Below the pieces are notes generated by a model. It was not told the DNA's origin and made no database searches. It saw only the letters and a program-made list of their open reading frames with translations. Made by a program: the position numbers and the translations under genes. A DNA stretch of 64,000 nt from Naasia aerilata (GTDB lineage Bacteria; Actinomycetota; Actinomycetes; Actinomycetales; Microbacteriaceae), in NCBI RefSeq assembly GCF_030296595.1, contig NZ_AP027731.1:868001-932000 (forward strand), given 5' to 3'. Of the stretch, positions 17,682 through 25,561 are shown one piece after another. Position 1 is the stretch's first letter; every line of letters begins with the position of its first letter.

Positions 17682-19309
17682 GTGAGCTCCCGTTCATCCA
17701 TGAGGGCCCGCAGGTAGTCGGCGGTCTTCTCGGGATCGGCGGCGGCGAGGGCGTTGATCTCCGCCTGCAACTGCTCGAACTCGTTCGGCTCTGCGGTCAG
17801 TCCGCGCGGCGTGTAGGGGATGGTGGCGGGAGCCTCGAGCGGCCAGGCCTGGCCGCCGGGGTCGAGCGGCAGGCCGGCGCCGCCTGCGACGGGTGCGGTC
17901 GCGACCGGGAGGTCGCCGAGGTCCAGCGGACCGGACTTCGGGTCGCGGCGGAACAGCTTGCGCAGGATCATCAGGAGGACGACGAGGCCGCCGATCGCGA
18001 CCAGCGCGATGGCGCCGGTGGTGATGAGGTGGGTCAGGTTCTCCTGCGACTCGGCGTCCTTCGCCGCCTTGAGCGCCTCGGCCGCGGCATCGGCCGCCGC
18101 CGTGGAGAACGAGGCCGTCTCGACGGTGACCTTGTCGCCCCGGTTGGTGTTGATGCCCGCGGCGGAGGCGACCAGGTTGCTGATCGTGGTCTTGTCGATG
18201 CCCGTCACCTTGTCGGCGTTGACGGCCACCGAGATGGTCTGCCGGCTGATCGCGCCGGCCGGGATGCTGCGGGTCTCGGTCACCTTGTCGATCGCGTTGT
18301 TCTTGACCGCCGACTCGTTGACGTAGGAGCCGTCGGTCCCCGTGGCGGCGGCGCCGCCCGTCGCGGGCACCGCGATGTTGTCCGGCCCCAGGACGCCGGC
18401 CTTGGTGCCGCTGCCGTCACCCGTGTAGGTCTCGCTGGAGGAGGACTCGCTGAGGACGGGGGCGTTGTCCGGGACGTCGTAGCTCTCCTCGACGCGCTGC
18501 GCCGACTCGTTGCTGACGTCGGCCGAGACCACGACGGTCGAGTTGCCGGGGCCGACGACCTGGTCGAGCATCGCCTGAACGGTCTGGCGCACCCGGGACT
18601 CGTAGTCGCTGGCCTGCTGTCCCGCGCTGCCGGCCGCGCCGGTGCCGACCGACGACAGGAGGTTGCCCTTGGAGTCGACGACGGAGACGTTCTCGGCCTT
18701 GAGCCCGTCGACGGCGGCCGAGGTGAGGTGCACGATCGCCTGGACCTGGTCGGCCGACAGGGTGCCGCCCGTGGTCTCGAGGAACACCGATGCGGTGGGG
18801 TCGGCCTTCTGCGAGACGAACACCGACTCCTTCGGGATCGCGAGCTGCACCGACGCGGTCTTGACGCCGCTCATGGCCTCGATCGTCTTGGCGAGCTCGC
18901 CCTCGATCGCGCGCTTGTAGGTGACGTCCTGCTGGAACTCCGAGGCGGTGACGCCCATGGAGTCGAGGAGCGCGTAGCCCGTGGTCCCGGCACTCGGGAG
19001 ACCGGCTGCCGCCGCGGTGAGCCGCTCCTTGTCCACCTTGTCGGCGGGGACCATGATCGTGGATCCGCCGTCGGCGAGCTCGTACTGGACGCCGTCCTTG
19101 CCGAGCTGGTCGACGATCGCGCTCGCATCCTCGCCGGACAGGCCGGAGAAGAGGGGCGAGTAGGTGGGACGCGTCAGCCACGCGCTCAGCGCGATGCCGC
19201 CGAGGACGAGCACGGCGACGGCGAGGATCGCGAGCGTGCGCTGAGCGATCGTGAACTCGCGGATGGCCCCGAGGAGGCGGCGGAGCGCGCCGGACATCTG
19301 GGCGGGCAT
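17678..19309 (-). CDS. fliF: Flagellar MS-ring protein FliF
   Basis: FliF forms the MS-ring, the first structure assembled. Two membrane helices flank the extracytoplasmic part: TLAILAVAVLVLGGIALSAW near residue 30 and TGAIALVAIGGLVVLLMILR near residue 440. Ring-building motifs include YSPLFSGLSGEDASAIVDQL and the YscJ-like KTASVQLAIPKESVF. The C-terminal tail (about residues 500-543) binds FliG. Intact at 543 residues, with TGATG overlap from fliE. Confidence 0.95.
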   Translation of the reverse strand: MPAQMSGALRRLLGAIREFTIAQRTLAILAVAVLVLGGIALSAWLTRPTYSPLFSGLSGEDASAIVDQLGKDGVQYELADGGSTIMVPADKVDKERLTAAAAGLPSAGTTGYALLDSMGVTASEFQQDVTYKRAIEGELAKTIEAMSGVKTASVQLAIPKESVFVSQKADPTASVFLETTGGTLSADQVQAIVHLTSAAVDGLKAENVSVVDSKGNLLSSVGTGAAGSAGQQASDYESRVRQTVQAMLDQVVGPGNSTVVVSADVSNESAQRVEESYDVPDNAPVLSESSSSETYTGDGSGTKAGVLGPDNIAVPATGGAAATGTDGSYVNESAVKNNAIDKVTETRSIPAGAISRQTISVAVNADKVTGIDKTTISNLVASAAGINTNRGDKVTVETASFSTAAADAAAEALKAAKDAESQENLTHLITTGAIALVAIGGLVVLLMILRKLFRRDPKSGPLDLGDLPVATAPVAGGAGLPLDPGGQAWPLEAPATIPYTPRGLTAEPNEFEQLQAEINALAAADPEKTADYLRALMDERELT

Positions 19310-19614
19310 CAGGCCTGCATCCGCATGATGTCGTTGAACGCCTCGACGCCCTTGTTGCGGACGGCGGCGACGAGCTCCATGGTCACCTGGGCGCGCGTGG
19401 CGGCGATGGTGGCCTGGTGGATGTCGCTGAGGTCACCGGTGACCGCCTTGACCGCGAGGGTGTCGGAGGTGCTCTGCGTCGCCTGGAGGTTGTCGACGGC
19501 GGAGGTGAGGGCGCCTTCGAAGCCGCCGCCCGAGGGGGCAGCGGGGGCACGGACGGCCGAGAGGCCGGAGACGCCGGAGAGGCCCGAGAGGGCGCCGATC
19601 GCGGGGATGGTCAT
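19309..19614 (-). CDS. fliE: Hook-basal body protein FliE
   Basis: FliE links the MS-ring to the rod. The 101-residue product ends in the conserved region TGDLSDIHQATIAATRAQVT followed by MELVAAVRNKGVEAFNDIMR, with the typical MRMQ end. The N terminus is Gly/Ser-rich. It overlaps flgC and fliF by one base on each side, in the universal flgB-flgC-fliE-fliF order. Confidence 0.94.
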   Translation of the reverse strand: MTIPAIGALSGLSGVSGLSAVRAPAAPSGGGFEGALTSAVDNLQATQSTSDTLAVKAVTGDLSDIHQATIAATRAQVTMELVAAVRNKGVEAFNDIMRMQA

Positions 19615-20006
19615 CAGGACCTGCCGATCTGCAGTGCAGCCTCGTAAGTGGTCTTCGCGCGGTCGACGACCGCCGCGTTCGCCTCGTAGCCGCGCTGGGC
19701 CATGATGAGGCTGCTCATCTGCGCCGAGAGGTCGATGTCCGGCATCCGGACCAGCCCGTTCTCGTCCGCGAGCGGGTTTTCCGGGTTGTAGACGAGCTGT
19801 CCCTCGGCGCTGCCGAGCTGCGTGCCCGCCACGTACACGCCGGTGTTGCCGGCCCCGGCCGTCGCCTCGATGAACCGCGCCTGGAAGGCCGTGTCACTCG
19901 TGCGCGACGCCGTGTTGACGTTGGCGATGTTGTCGGAGATCGCGTCCAGCCACTTCCGGTGGACGGTGAGGGCGGAGCCGGCGATGCCGATCGCGTCGAA
20001 GGTCAT
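19614..20006 (-). CDS. flgC: Flagellar proximal rod protein FlgC
   Basis: FlgC is a proximal rod subunit. It begins MTFDAIGIAGSALTVHRKWL with the rod motif ISDNIANVNTA and ends SLIMAQRGYEANAAVVDRAK, which together identify FlgC. Length 130 residues. ATG start overlapping the flgB stop. Confidence 0.95.
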   Translation of the reverse strand: MTFDAIGIAGSALTVHRKWLDAISDNIANVNTASRTSDTAFQARFIEATAGAGNTGVYVAGTQLGSAEGQLVYNPENPLADENGLVRMPDIDLSAQMSSLIMAQRGYEANAAVVDRAKTTYEAALQIGRS

Positions 20007-20347
20007 CAGTTGGTCCTCATCGCCGTGCGTGCTGCCGAGAACTCCGCGTCCACAGCGCGCGACGCGAACTGGAACCGCAGGACGGTGTCGATGTTCGAGA
20101 GCGTCTCGGTGTCGAGGTTCACGTTGTTGCCGTCGAGGCGCGTCGGCTCGAGGGACGAGGAGGTGCTGATCGCTGCCGTTCCGCTGCCCTGGCGCACGCT
20201 CTTCGCGAGCGAGTCCTCGAAGGACACCCTCCGCGCGTGGTAGTCGGGGGTGTTCACGTTCGCGATGTTGTTCGCGATGGCGCGCTGGCGCTCGGCGAGC
20301 CCGTTGAGGGCAGTCGTCAGCGCCGTAGTCGTGACCGATTCGAACAC
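20006..20347 (-). CDS. flgB: Flagellar proximal rod protein FlgB
   Basis: FlgB is the innermost rod subunit. The 113-residue product has RQRAIANNIANVNTPDYHAR and the C-terminal VLRFQFASRAVDAEFSAART. GTG 20347 is chosen because it is preceded by ACAGGA and gives the normal family N terminus; a longer open frame to 20425 would add Arg/Pro-rich sequence. It heads the large rod/export operon and has its own sigma-28-type promoter. Confidence 0.92.
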   Translation of the reverse strand: MFESVTTTALTTALNGLAERQRAIANNIANVNTPDYHARRVSFEDSLAKSVRQGSGTAAISTSSSLEPTRLDGNNVNLDTETLSNIDTVLRFQFASRAVDAEFSAARTAMRTN

Positions 20348-20426
20348 GTCGTCCTGTTCCGTGGGGTGCGGTAGGTGCGGCCGATCCGTGGCCGGGGAAC
20401 GAGCGGTCCGTGCTCTTAGGGTCAAC

Positions 20427-20454
20427 TCTCGGTTGAAGGAAGCGCGGTGGTTAG
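20427..20454 (-). promoter_or_regulatory. Candidate sigma-28-type promoter for the flgB operon
   Basis: On the minus strand CTAAC (20454-20450), 15 bases, then AACCGAGA (20434-20427). The -35 is identical to that of fliC and the spacing is the same. The -10 keeps the CCGA core but differs from GCCGATAA at other positions, so this is the weakest of the four. Start codon of flgB is ~80 bp downstream. Confidence 0.45.
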
Positions 20455-20491
20455 TTGCGCCGCACCCCCGACCTAGGGGTTAAGGGGGCGT

Positions 20492-20510
20492 CGGGGGCCG
20501 AGAACCCCCG
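20492..20510 (-). terminator. Possible terminator after the fliD-fliS-fliT-like genes
   Basis: GGGGG and CCCCC arms separated by 7 bases lie just after the stop of the fliT-like gene in its direction of transcription. No U-tract follows, so the call is weak. It would separate the filament-cap genes from the flgB promoter region. Confidence 0.3.
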
Positions 20511-20517
20511 CCGATCG

Positions 20518-20802
20518 TTACGCCGTGGCGTCGAAGTAGACGGCGCGCTCCTCCCGGACACCGGCGGTGTGCCGGCGCGCGGATGACATCTCGGCGAGCA
20601 CGCGGATGCGCTCGGACTCGAGGTGGCCGAGGGCTTCCCGCTGGGCGTCCAGGAGCGCCGAGGCGCGCGGTGCGAGGTCAGCGGGCAGCGGAGGCAGCCC
20701 GGTGGGCGGTGCCCAGGGAGCGATGTCGCCGAGACGCCCCTCGAGGAGCGCGATCACGCGGAGCTCCAGCTCGTCGAGCTGGGCGACCCACGGGTCAGGC
20801 AA
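20518..20802 (-). CDS. Small FliT-like protein after fliS
   Basis: A 94-residue protein with a TTG start inside the end of fliS (8-base overlap). It is predicted to be helical, with WVAQLDELELRVIALLEGRL at the start and LDAQREALGHLESERIRVLA near the middle, and a charged end. FliT is the FliD chaperone and regularly follows fliS, so a FliT-type role is inferred from position, size and helical content. No decisive motif is visible. Confidence 0.5.
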   Translation of the reverse strand: MPDPWVAQLDELELRVIALLEGRLGDIAPWAPPTGLPPLPADLAPRASALLDAQREALGHLESERIRVLAEMSSARRHTAGVREERAVYFDATA

Positions 20803-21217
20803 GCGCCTGGCCCTGCAGGCCGAAGGCCGGCGTGCTCGTGCTGCTCACCGTCGCGGCCGCTTCATGCCACGCCTTGCGCAGCGGCTCGAGGAGGGTGATG
20901 CACTCGCGGGTGCGCGTCACGTCCTTGTAGACGTTCGCGCCGATGAGCGCCTTGGTCACGAAGTGGTAAAGGGCGAGGAGGCCGGGGCCACCCTCCCAGA
21001 GCTCGGGCTTGAGCGAGTCGGTGAGGCTGACGACGATCTCCTGCGCGTGCAGCAGGTGCTGCGCTGCCGTGTCCCACGCCTCGGCGACCTGGGCGGTCTC
21101 GGCACGCTGCAGGTCGAGCAGCAGGCGGTCGTAGAGCATCGTGAGCAGGCGCGCCGGCGAGGCGGACAGCACGGCGTCCCGGTTGTAGAGCGCCCGGGCG
21201 GCGGCGATGTCGTTCAC
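20795..21217 (-). CDS. fliS: Flagellin chaperone FliS
   Basis: FliS binds the C terminus of unpolymerised flagellin. Signature stretches: AVLSASPARLLTMLYDRLLL (the LYD motif) and LYHFVTKALIGANVYKD (usual LYxYxxxxLxxAN). Length 140 residues from GTG 21217, which overlaps the fliD stop (GTGA). A longer reading frame upstream is the antisense-like shadow of fliD and is not used. Confidence 0.92.
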   Translation of the reverse strand: MNDIAAARALYNRDAVLSASPARLLTMLYDRLLLDLQRAETAQVAEAWDTAAQHLLHAQEIVVSLTDSLKPELWEGGPGLLALYHFVTKALIGANVYKDVTRTRECITLLEPLRKAWHEAAATVSSTSTPAFGLQGQALA

Positions 21218-22620
21218 TTGGAGCTCGAGGAGGAGGACGAGGTCATCAGGTTTCCCAACTGCGACGACAGCCAATCGGACTGCGATTTCATGGAGGAGAG
21301 CGCGGTCTCCAGGGCGTTGTACTGCTTCTGCAGGATGTCCTTGCGGGCGGCGAGGCGGAGGTCCCAGTCGGAGATCTGATCGTTCAGCGAGGCCACCTGC
21401 TTGTCCTGGCCGGCGATCTTCGAGGTGATGTAGCCCTTGGTGCTGTCCGAGGCGGCGGTCGCCGCGGTCGCGATGCGGCCCGCGACGGTCTGGAACTTCG
21501 CGGCCGTGCCGGTGGGGTCCTTCTGCAGTGCGGCGGAGAACGCGGCGGAGTCGAACTGGACGGTCCCGTCGCGCGTGATCTTGATGCCGATGTCGTTGAG
21601 CGAGGTGCTGTCGACCGGCGAGGTCGCCGCCGAGAGGAGCGCGTCCTTCAGCTGCCGGATGGCGGAGTCGCCGGTGAAGCTGCCGGCCTTGACGGTGGTC
21701 CCTGACGTGGTGCCTGCCGTGACGGAGGTGGTGACCGCGGTGTTCTTGTCGATTCCGCTGAAGATCGCGATGAGGCTGTTGAAGAGGCCGGCCGCGACAC
21801 CGGCCGCGGCTCCGGTGTCCTGCGCGGTCGTGAGGGTCACCGGGGTCGCCTCGGCCGACGTCACCGTGACGTCGAGCCCGGGGAGCAGGTCGGTGAAGGT
21901 GTTGCTGGAGGACGTGATCGTCTGGGCGGCGGCGGTGCCGCCCCAGAGCGTGACCGACGCGTCGCGAGCTGCGGTCACCGTCGCCGCGCCCGTCTCGGTC
22001 GAGAGGTCGACGGCGGTGCCGGCGGTCACGTCGGCGGCCGAGCCGCGGTAGACAGTGAAGCCTCCCGACGCGCCCGATGCGGTCGCGGTCAGCTGGAGCC
22101 GGTAGAGCTTCGTGCCGCCCGTGTCGGTTCCGGCGGAGACGACGGTGGCGGAGACGCCCTTGCCCGCGCCGTTGATCGCCGACGCGACGTCGGCGAGAGA
22201 GTTCGTGGCGGCGGTCACCGAGGTGGCGGTGCCGTCCGCGTTCTTGATCGTCAGCGTCGGCGGGGTCGAGGCCCACGTGCTCATCGCTGCGGTGACGGTG
22301 ATCTGCCGCTGCGCGGTCTGATCCACGGCGAAGGTCAGGCTGCCCGGGGCCGCCGTGTTGCGCGCGGTGGCAGTCACGCTGGCCGCGCTGCTGGTCGTCT
22401 TGTAGACGGCGAGCGACGTCGCGGTCGACGCCGTCTTGGCGGACGCGGCGACGGCCGCCACTGCGGTGTTCAGGGAGCGCAGGTCGGTCGCGAAGGCCGT
22501 GGTTGCGCTGAGGGTGCTCTTGAGTGTGACCTGGGGGCGCGCTTCCAGCGTCATCAGCTGGTTGATGATCGACGTGGTGTCGAGCCCGCTGGCCAGTCCG
22601 TCGATGCCGAGGCCTGCCAT
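21214..22620 (-). CDS. fliD: Flagellar filament cap protein FliD
   Basis: FliD caps the filament and promotes flagellin polymerisation. The N terminus GIDGLASGLDTTSIINQLMT is diagnostic (family core SGLDTxxIIxxLM), and the C-terminal helix KQVASLNDQISDWDLRLAAR plus KQYNALETALSSMKSQSDWL matches FliD. The centre is Thr/Ala-rich and variable, as expected for an exposed domain. 468 residues, ends in a Ser tract. A strong GGAGGAGGAGG precedes the ATG. Confidence 0.94.
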   Translation of the reverse strand: MAGLGIDGLASGLDTTSIINQLMTLEARPQVTLKSTLSATTAFATDLRSLNTAVAAVAASAKTASTATSLAVYKTTSSAASVTATARNTAAPGSLTFAVDQTAQRQITVTAAMSTWASTPPTLTIKNADGTATSVTAATNSLADVASAINGAGKGVSATVVSAGTDTGGTKLYRLQLTATASGASGGFTVYRGSAADVTAGTAVDLSTETGAATVTAARDASVTLWGGTAAAQTITSSSNTFTDLLPGLDVTVTSAEATPVTLTTAQDTGAAAGVAAGLFNSLIAIFSGIDKNTAVTTSVTAGTTSGTTVKAGSFTGDSAIRQLKDALLSAATSPVDSTSLNDIGIKITRDGTVQFDSAAFSAALQKDPTGTAAKFQTVAGRIATAATAASDSTKGYITSKIAGQDKQVASLNDQISDWDLRLAARKDILQKQYNALETALSSMKSQSDWLSSQLGNLMTSSSSSSSK

Positions 22621-22654
22621 GGTCGTCCTCCTCCTCCGTTCAGGTGAACGGGTG

Positions 22655-22692
22655 AGCCGGCGGCGCGGGCACGAGTGCCTGCGCCGCCGGCT
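22655..22692 (-). terminator. Strong hairpin between fliC and fliD
   Basis: Perfect 12-bp arms AGCCGGCGGCGC (22655-22666) and GCGCCGCCGGCT (22681-22692) enclose an inner GGCAC/GTGCC stem, placed 10 bases after the flagellin stop. A second inverted repeat, CGTTCA-GG-TGAACG (22637-22650), follows. No U-tract. It probably limits read-through from the very strong fliC transcript into fliD, or stabilises the fliC 3' end. Confidence 0.7.
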
Positions 22693-22701
22693 GCGGTGTT
22701 C

Positions 22702-23826
22702 CTAGCCCAGGAGCTTGAGCGCCAGCTGCGGCGCCTGGTTCGCCTGCGACAGCATGGCGGTACCGGCCTGGCTCAGGATCTGAGCCCGCGTGAAGTTGAC
22801 CATCTCGGACGCCATGTCGACGTCGGTGATGCGGCTCTTCGACGCGGACAGGTTCTCGATCGCCACGTTGATGTTCGCGATGGCGCGGTCGAACCGGTTC
22901 TGCACGGCACCCAGGGCCGAGCGCTGCGTGGACACGGTGTCGAGCTGGGCGTCGATCGAGGTGATCGCAGCCTGCGCGCCGGCAGCCGTCGAGAAGTCCA
23001 TGCCACCCGCGACAGCGGTCGCGGTGGAACCACCGGTACCGATGGCGGCCGGGGTGCCGATGACGCCACCGAGGACGGTGCCGCCGGTCTTGCTCGTCAC
23101 GACCAGCTTGTTGCTGCCGTCGATCGAAGCGGAGAAGTTGGCCTGGAAGTTGGTGTCCGAGTTCAGCTTGTCCGCGACGCCCTGCACCGTGGTGTAGGTG
23201 TTGACGGCGCCCATCGCGACGGTCACCTGAGCGGTGCCGTTGTTGACGGTGAAGTTGCCGGTGACCGCCGTCGGGGTGACGACCGCGAAGTTCGCGCCCG
23301 CCGAGCCGAGGTTGGTGGCGACCGTGGCCAGGTTCGTCATCGTCACGCTGATCTGGCTGTTCGCGTTGCCGTCCGCACCGACCTGGAACTTCATCGTGCC
23401 GGCGGTGCCGTCGATGAGGTTCTTGCCGTTGAAGTTGGTCGAGTTCGCGATACGCGTGAGCTCCGACGTGAGGCTCGAAGCCTCGGACGACAGGGCCGTC
23501 CGGGCGTCGGTGCTGTTCGCGTCGTTGCCCGCCTGGACGGCGAGGTCGCGGAGGCGCTGCAGGATGGACTGCGCCTGACCCAGGGCGCCTTCCGCGGTCT
23601 GCACGACCGAGACGCCGTCCTGAGCGTTGCGAGCGGCGACCGTGAGGCCACCGATCTGCGACTTCAGACCCTCCGAGATGACCAGCCCGGCCGCGTCGTC
23701 GGCAGCGCGGTTGATGCGCAGACCGCTCGAGAGCTTCTCGAGAGACGAGTTCAGGCTGTTCTGGTTCGACGTGAGGTTGCGGTACGTGTTCAGTGCCGCG
23801 ATGTTGGTGTTGATCTGCATACCCAT
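22702..23826 (-). CDS. fliC: Flagellin FliC
   Basis: The filament subunit, 374 residues. N-terminal D0/D1: QINTNIAALNTYRNLTSNQN, LSSGLRINRAADDAAGLVIS, ARNAQDGVSVVQTAEGALG. C-terminal D1/D0: ALGAVQNRFDRAIANINVAI and MLSQANQAPQLALKLLG. The central ~170 residues are Gly/Thr/Val-rich and variable. Both ATG 23826 and ATG 23820 are possible; the first is 7 bases after GGAGGAA. Transcription is from the sigma-28-type promoter just upstream. The leader has five GGA triplets, suggesting CsrA control. Only one flagellin gene is present. Confidence 0.97.
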   Translation of the reverse strand: MGMQINTNIAALNTYRNLTSNQNSLNSSLEKLSSGLRINRAADDAAGLVISEGLKSQIGGLTVAARNAQDGVSVVQTAEGALGQAQSILQRLRDLAVQAGNDANSTDARTALSSEASSLTSELTRIANSTNFNGKNLIDGTAGTMKFQVGADGNANSQISVTMTNLATVATNLGSAGANFAVVTPTAVTGNFTVNNGTAQVTVAMGAVNTYTTVQGVADKLNSDTNFQANFSASIDGSNKLVVTSKTGGTVLGGVIGTPAAIGTGGSTATAVAGGMDFSTAAGAQAAITSIDAQLDTVSTQRSALGAVQNRFDRAIANINVAIENLSASKSRITDVDMASEMVNFTRAQILSQAGTAMLSQANQAPQLALKLLG

Positions 23827-23885
23827 TGCAGTTCCTCCATGAGTTCGTTGTTAGCGCCGGCCCTTCCGTGGTCCGACAGGTTTCC

Positions 23886-23913
23886 CTATCGGCGCCCCCG
23901 GCCGACTTGTTAG
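23886..23913 (-). promoter_or_regulatory. Sigma-28-type promoter of fliC
   Basis: On the minus strand CTAAC (23913-23909), 15 bases, GCCGATAG (23893-23886): seven of eight bases of the -10 consensus GCCGATAA. The -35 is part of an inverted repeat GTTAGC-N8-GCTAAC, and the motif ACCCCCGTTAG (23934-23924) lies immediately upstream, close to the boxes seen before pilus genes. The start codon is ~60 bp downstream. Confidence 0.75.
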
Positions 23914-23933
23914 CTGATACCCGCTAACGGGGG

Positions 23934-24757
23934 TCAAGATGCGGCTGACCGGGCAGGGAGCCCGGGCGCCATCTGGCGGCTCATCGCCGCTCCCGCATTC
24001 TCAGCGAGGCGGGCGAGGTAGGCGCTGCGCCGCGCGGGAGCCACCCGGGAGTGGGTCTCCGCCTCGGCGGCCGGCTCGTCGGCGTAGTGCGTGGTGAGAC
24101 CGTCCCGCATGAGGCGCACGGCCTCCGCTCGCTGCTGCGAGATGGCGGAGTGCGTCGCGCCCAGCTCCTCGGCGAGATCCTTCACCGAGCGGTCCTCGAA
24201 GTAGATCTGCTCCACGATGTAGCGCATCTTCTCCGGCAGCGCCGTGACGGCCGCGCGGATGTAGCGAGTGCGCTCGGTGTCCATGAGGGTGTCCTCGGGA
24301 CTCGCGATGTCGGTGGCCAGGTAGTCGGCCACCGTGGTGTCGAGGGTCGAGACGCTGCGGTCCGCATCCACGAGGGCCTCGGTGGCGGTCGCCTTGTCCA
24401 CTCCGAGGGAGGACGCGATCTCGTCGACCGTGGGCGTGCGCCCCAGAGCGGCGGTGAGGGACTCCTTCACCGCGAGCGACTCCTTGATGCGCTTGCGCGC
24501 GGTGCGGGTCGCCCAGTCGGATGCCCGCATCTCGTCGGCGATCGCCCCGAGGATGCGGCGGCGTGCGAAGGCTCCGAACGGCACTCCCAGTGAGGAGTCG
24601 AAGGACTCGGCCGCGAGGATCAGGCCGACGGCGCCGGCCGACGCCAGGTCGTCGCGGGACAGATGCGATGCGCGTGAGCAGACGTCGTTCACCAGATATC
24701 CGACGATCGCCAGATTCTCTACGACGAGCCGATTGCGCTCGGAACGTGCAGTAGCCA
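23934..24757 (-). CDS. fliA: Flagellar sigma factor FliA (sigma-28/WhiG type)
   Basis: The RNA polymerase sigma factor for late flagellar genes. Region 2 (ENLAIVGYLVNDVCSRASHL, FDSSLGVPFGAFARRRILGA, ADEMRASDW) and region 4 (LPEKMRYIVEQIYFEDRSVK, LAEELGATHSAISQQRAEAV) are both present, with region 3 between, and no region 1, as in FliA. The start is uncertain: TTG 24757, which follows GGGGGAG at short spacing, gives 274 residues; there is no ATG or GTG at the right place. It ends just upstream of its target promoter at fliC. No flgM anti-sigma gene is seen nearby. Confidence 0.88.
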
Positions 24758-25075
24758 ATGCTCCCCCGTGGATCTTCCCCCAGCGGGGAACGCCCGAAGC
24801 GAGCCATCCCCCTCGAAGCGATTCCCGGCATACCCCTACGCCGGGCGATCCGCCCCGTCTGCTCAGTCTGCGGGGGGCAGAAGGGGGCAGCGAGTCCCCA
24901 GTAGTGGTCGCGTCGACCTCCCGTGTCGCACGAGAGGGAGCGGTTATCATCCGGGCCGCTGCGGGGGAGCAGATGTGCCGTCAGGCTTACCTATCGGCCA
25001 GAGGTGCCGACTGTGAAAGGAGATCCGGGAAGTTTTTTCCCGAACACGCCGGACGACATGCGAGGAGGGGAAGCG
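24758..25075. other. Divergent intergenic region fliA / flgN
   Basis: 318 bp without a convincing gene. It holds the plus-strand sigma-28-type promoter at 24986-25013, a short hairpin CCCGGC-N10-GCCGGG (24825-24846) in the fliA leader, and GC-rich runs. No confident housekeeping promoter for fliA could be picked out. Confidence 0.6.
24986..25013 (+). promoter_or_regulatory. Sigma-28-type promoter of the flgN operon
   Basis: CTTAC (24986-24990), 15 bases, GCCGACTG (25006-25013). The -35 equals that of flbD and the spacer equals all four sites. It lies ~63 bp before the flgN start and is the only one of the set on the plus strand. Confidence 0.55.
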
Positions 25076-25561
25076 ATGAGCGCCAATGAGCTGTCGACCC
25101 TGCTGTGGCGAGAGCGCGAGCTGCTCGAGCTGCTGATGTTCAAGCTCGAGGAGGAGCAGCTCCTGCTCACGACCGGGAAGTCCAAGTGGCTCCCCTTCGC
25201 CACCAAGGAGGTCGAGCAGGTGCTCGTGCGCCTCCGCTCCGCCGGGATGGAGCGCACCGTCGAGTCCGCCGTCCTCGCCGCCGACTGGGGCCTCCCCGAC
25301 GACGCCACCCTCCGCGACCTCGTGCAGCACGCGCCGAGCGACGCCTGGCGCGACATCTTCTCCTCCCACCTCGCCGCCCTCACGAGCCTCACCGCCCAGA
25401 TCGCCGAGGTGCGCGACGTGAACCTCAGCTACCTGCGCGCCGCCTCGCGGGCCACGCAGGAGACCCTCGCGAACCTGACCACGACCGCGGGCGTCTACGA
25501 CGACCGCGGCGCTCCCGCCATGGCGTCGAGTGGCGCCCACCTCTTCGATCGGCGGTTCTGA
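25076..25561 (+). CDS. flgN: FlgN-type flagellar export chaperone
   Basis: FlgN is the chaperone for the hook-filament junction proteins FlgK and FlgL, which are encoded next. The 161-residue product is helical: [40 protein letters not shown], with Glu/Leu-rich repeats, matching the FlgN family type. The C-terminal ~30 residues are unstructured. ATG 25076 is preceded by GAGGAGGGG. It ends one codon before flgK (TGA then GTG), so the genes are coupled. Confidence 0.8.
   Translation: MSANELSTLLWRERELLELLMFKLEEEQLLLTTGKSKWLPFATKEVEQVLVRLRSAGMERTVESAVLAADWGLPDDATLRDLVQHAPSDAWRDIFSSHLAALTSLTAQIAEVRDVNLSYLRAASRATQETLANLTTTAGVYDDRGAPAMASSGAHLFDRRF

Noticed and set aside
24758..24950. N-terminal extension of FliA to 24950
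   Set aside because: The added 64 residues are Arg/Gly/Ser-rich and unlike any sigma region; FliA proteins start near region 2.
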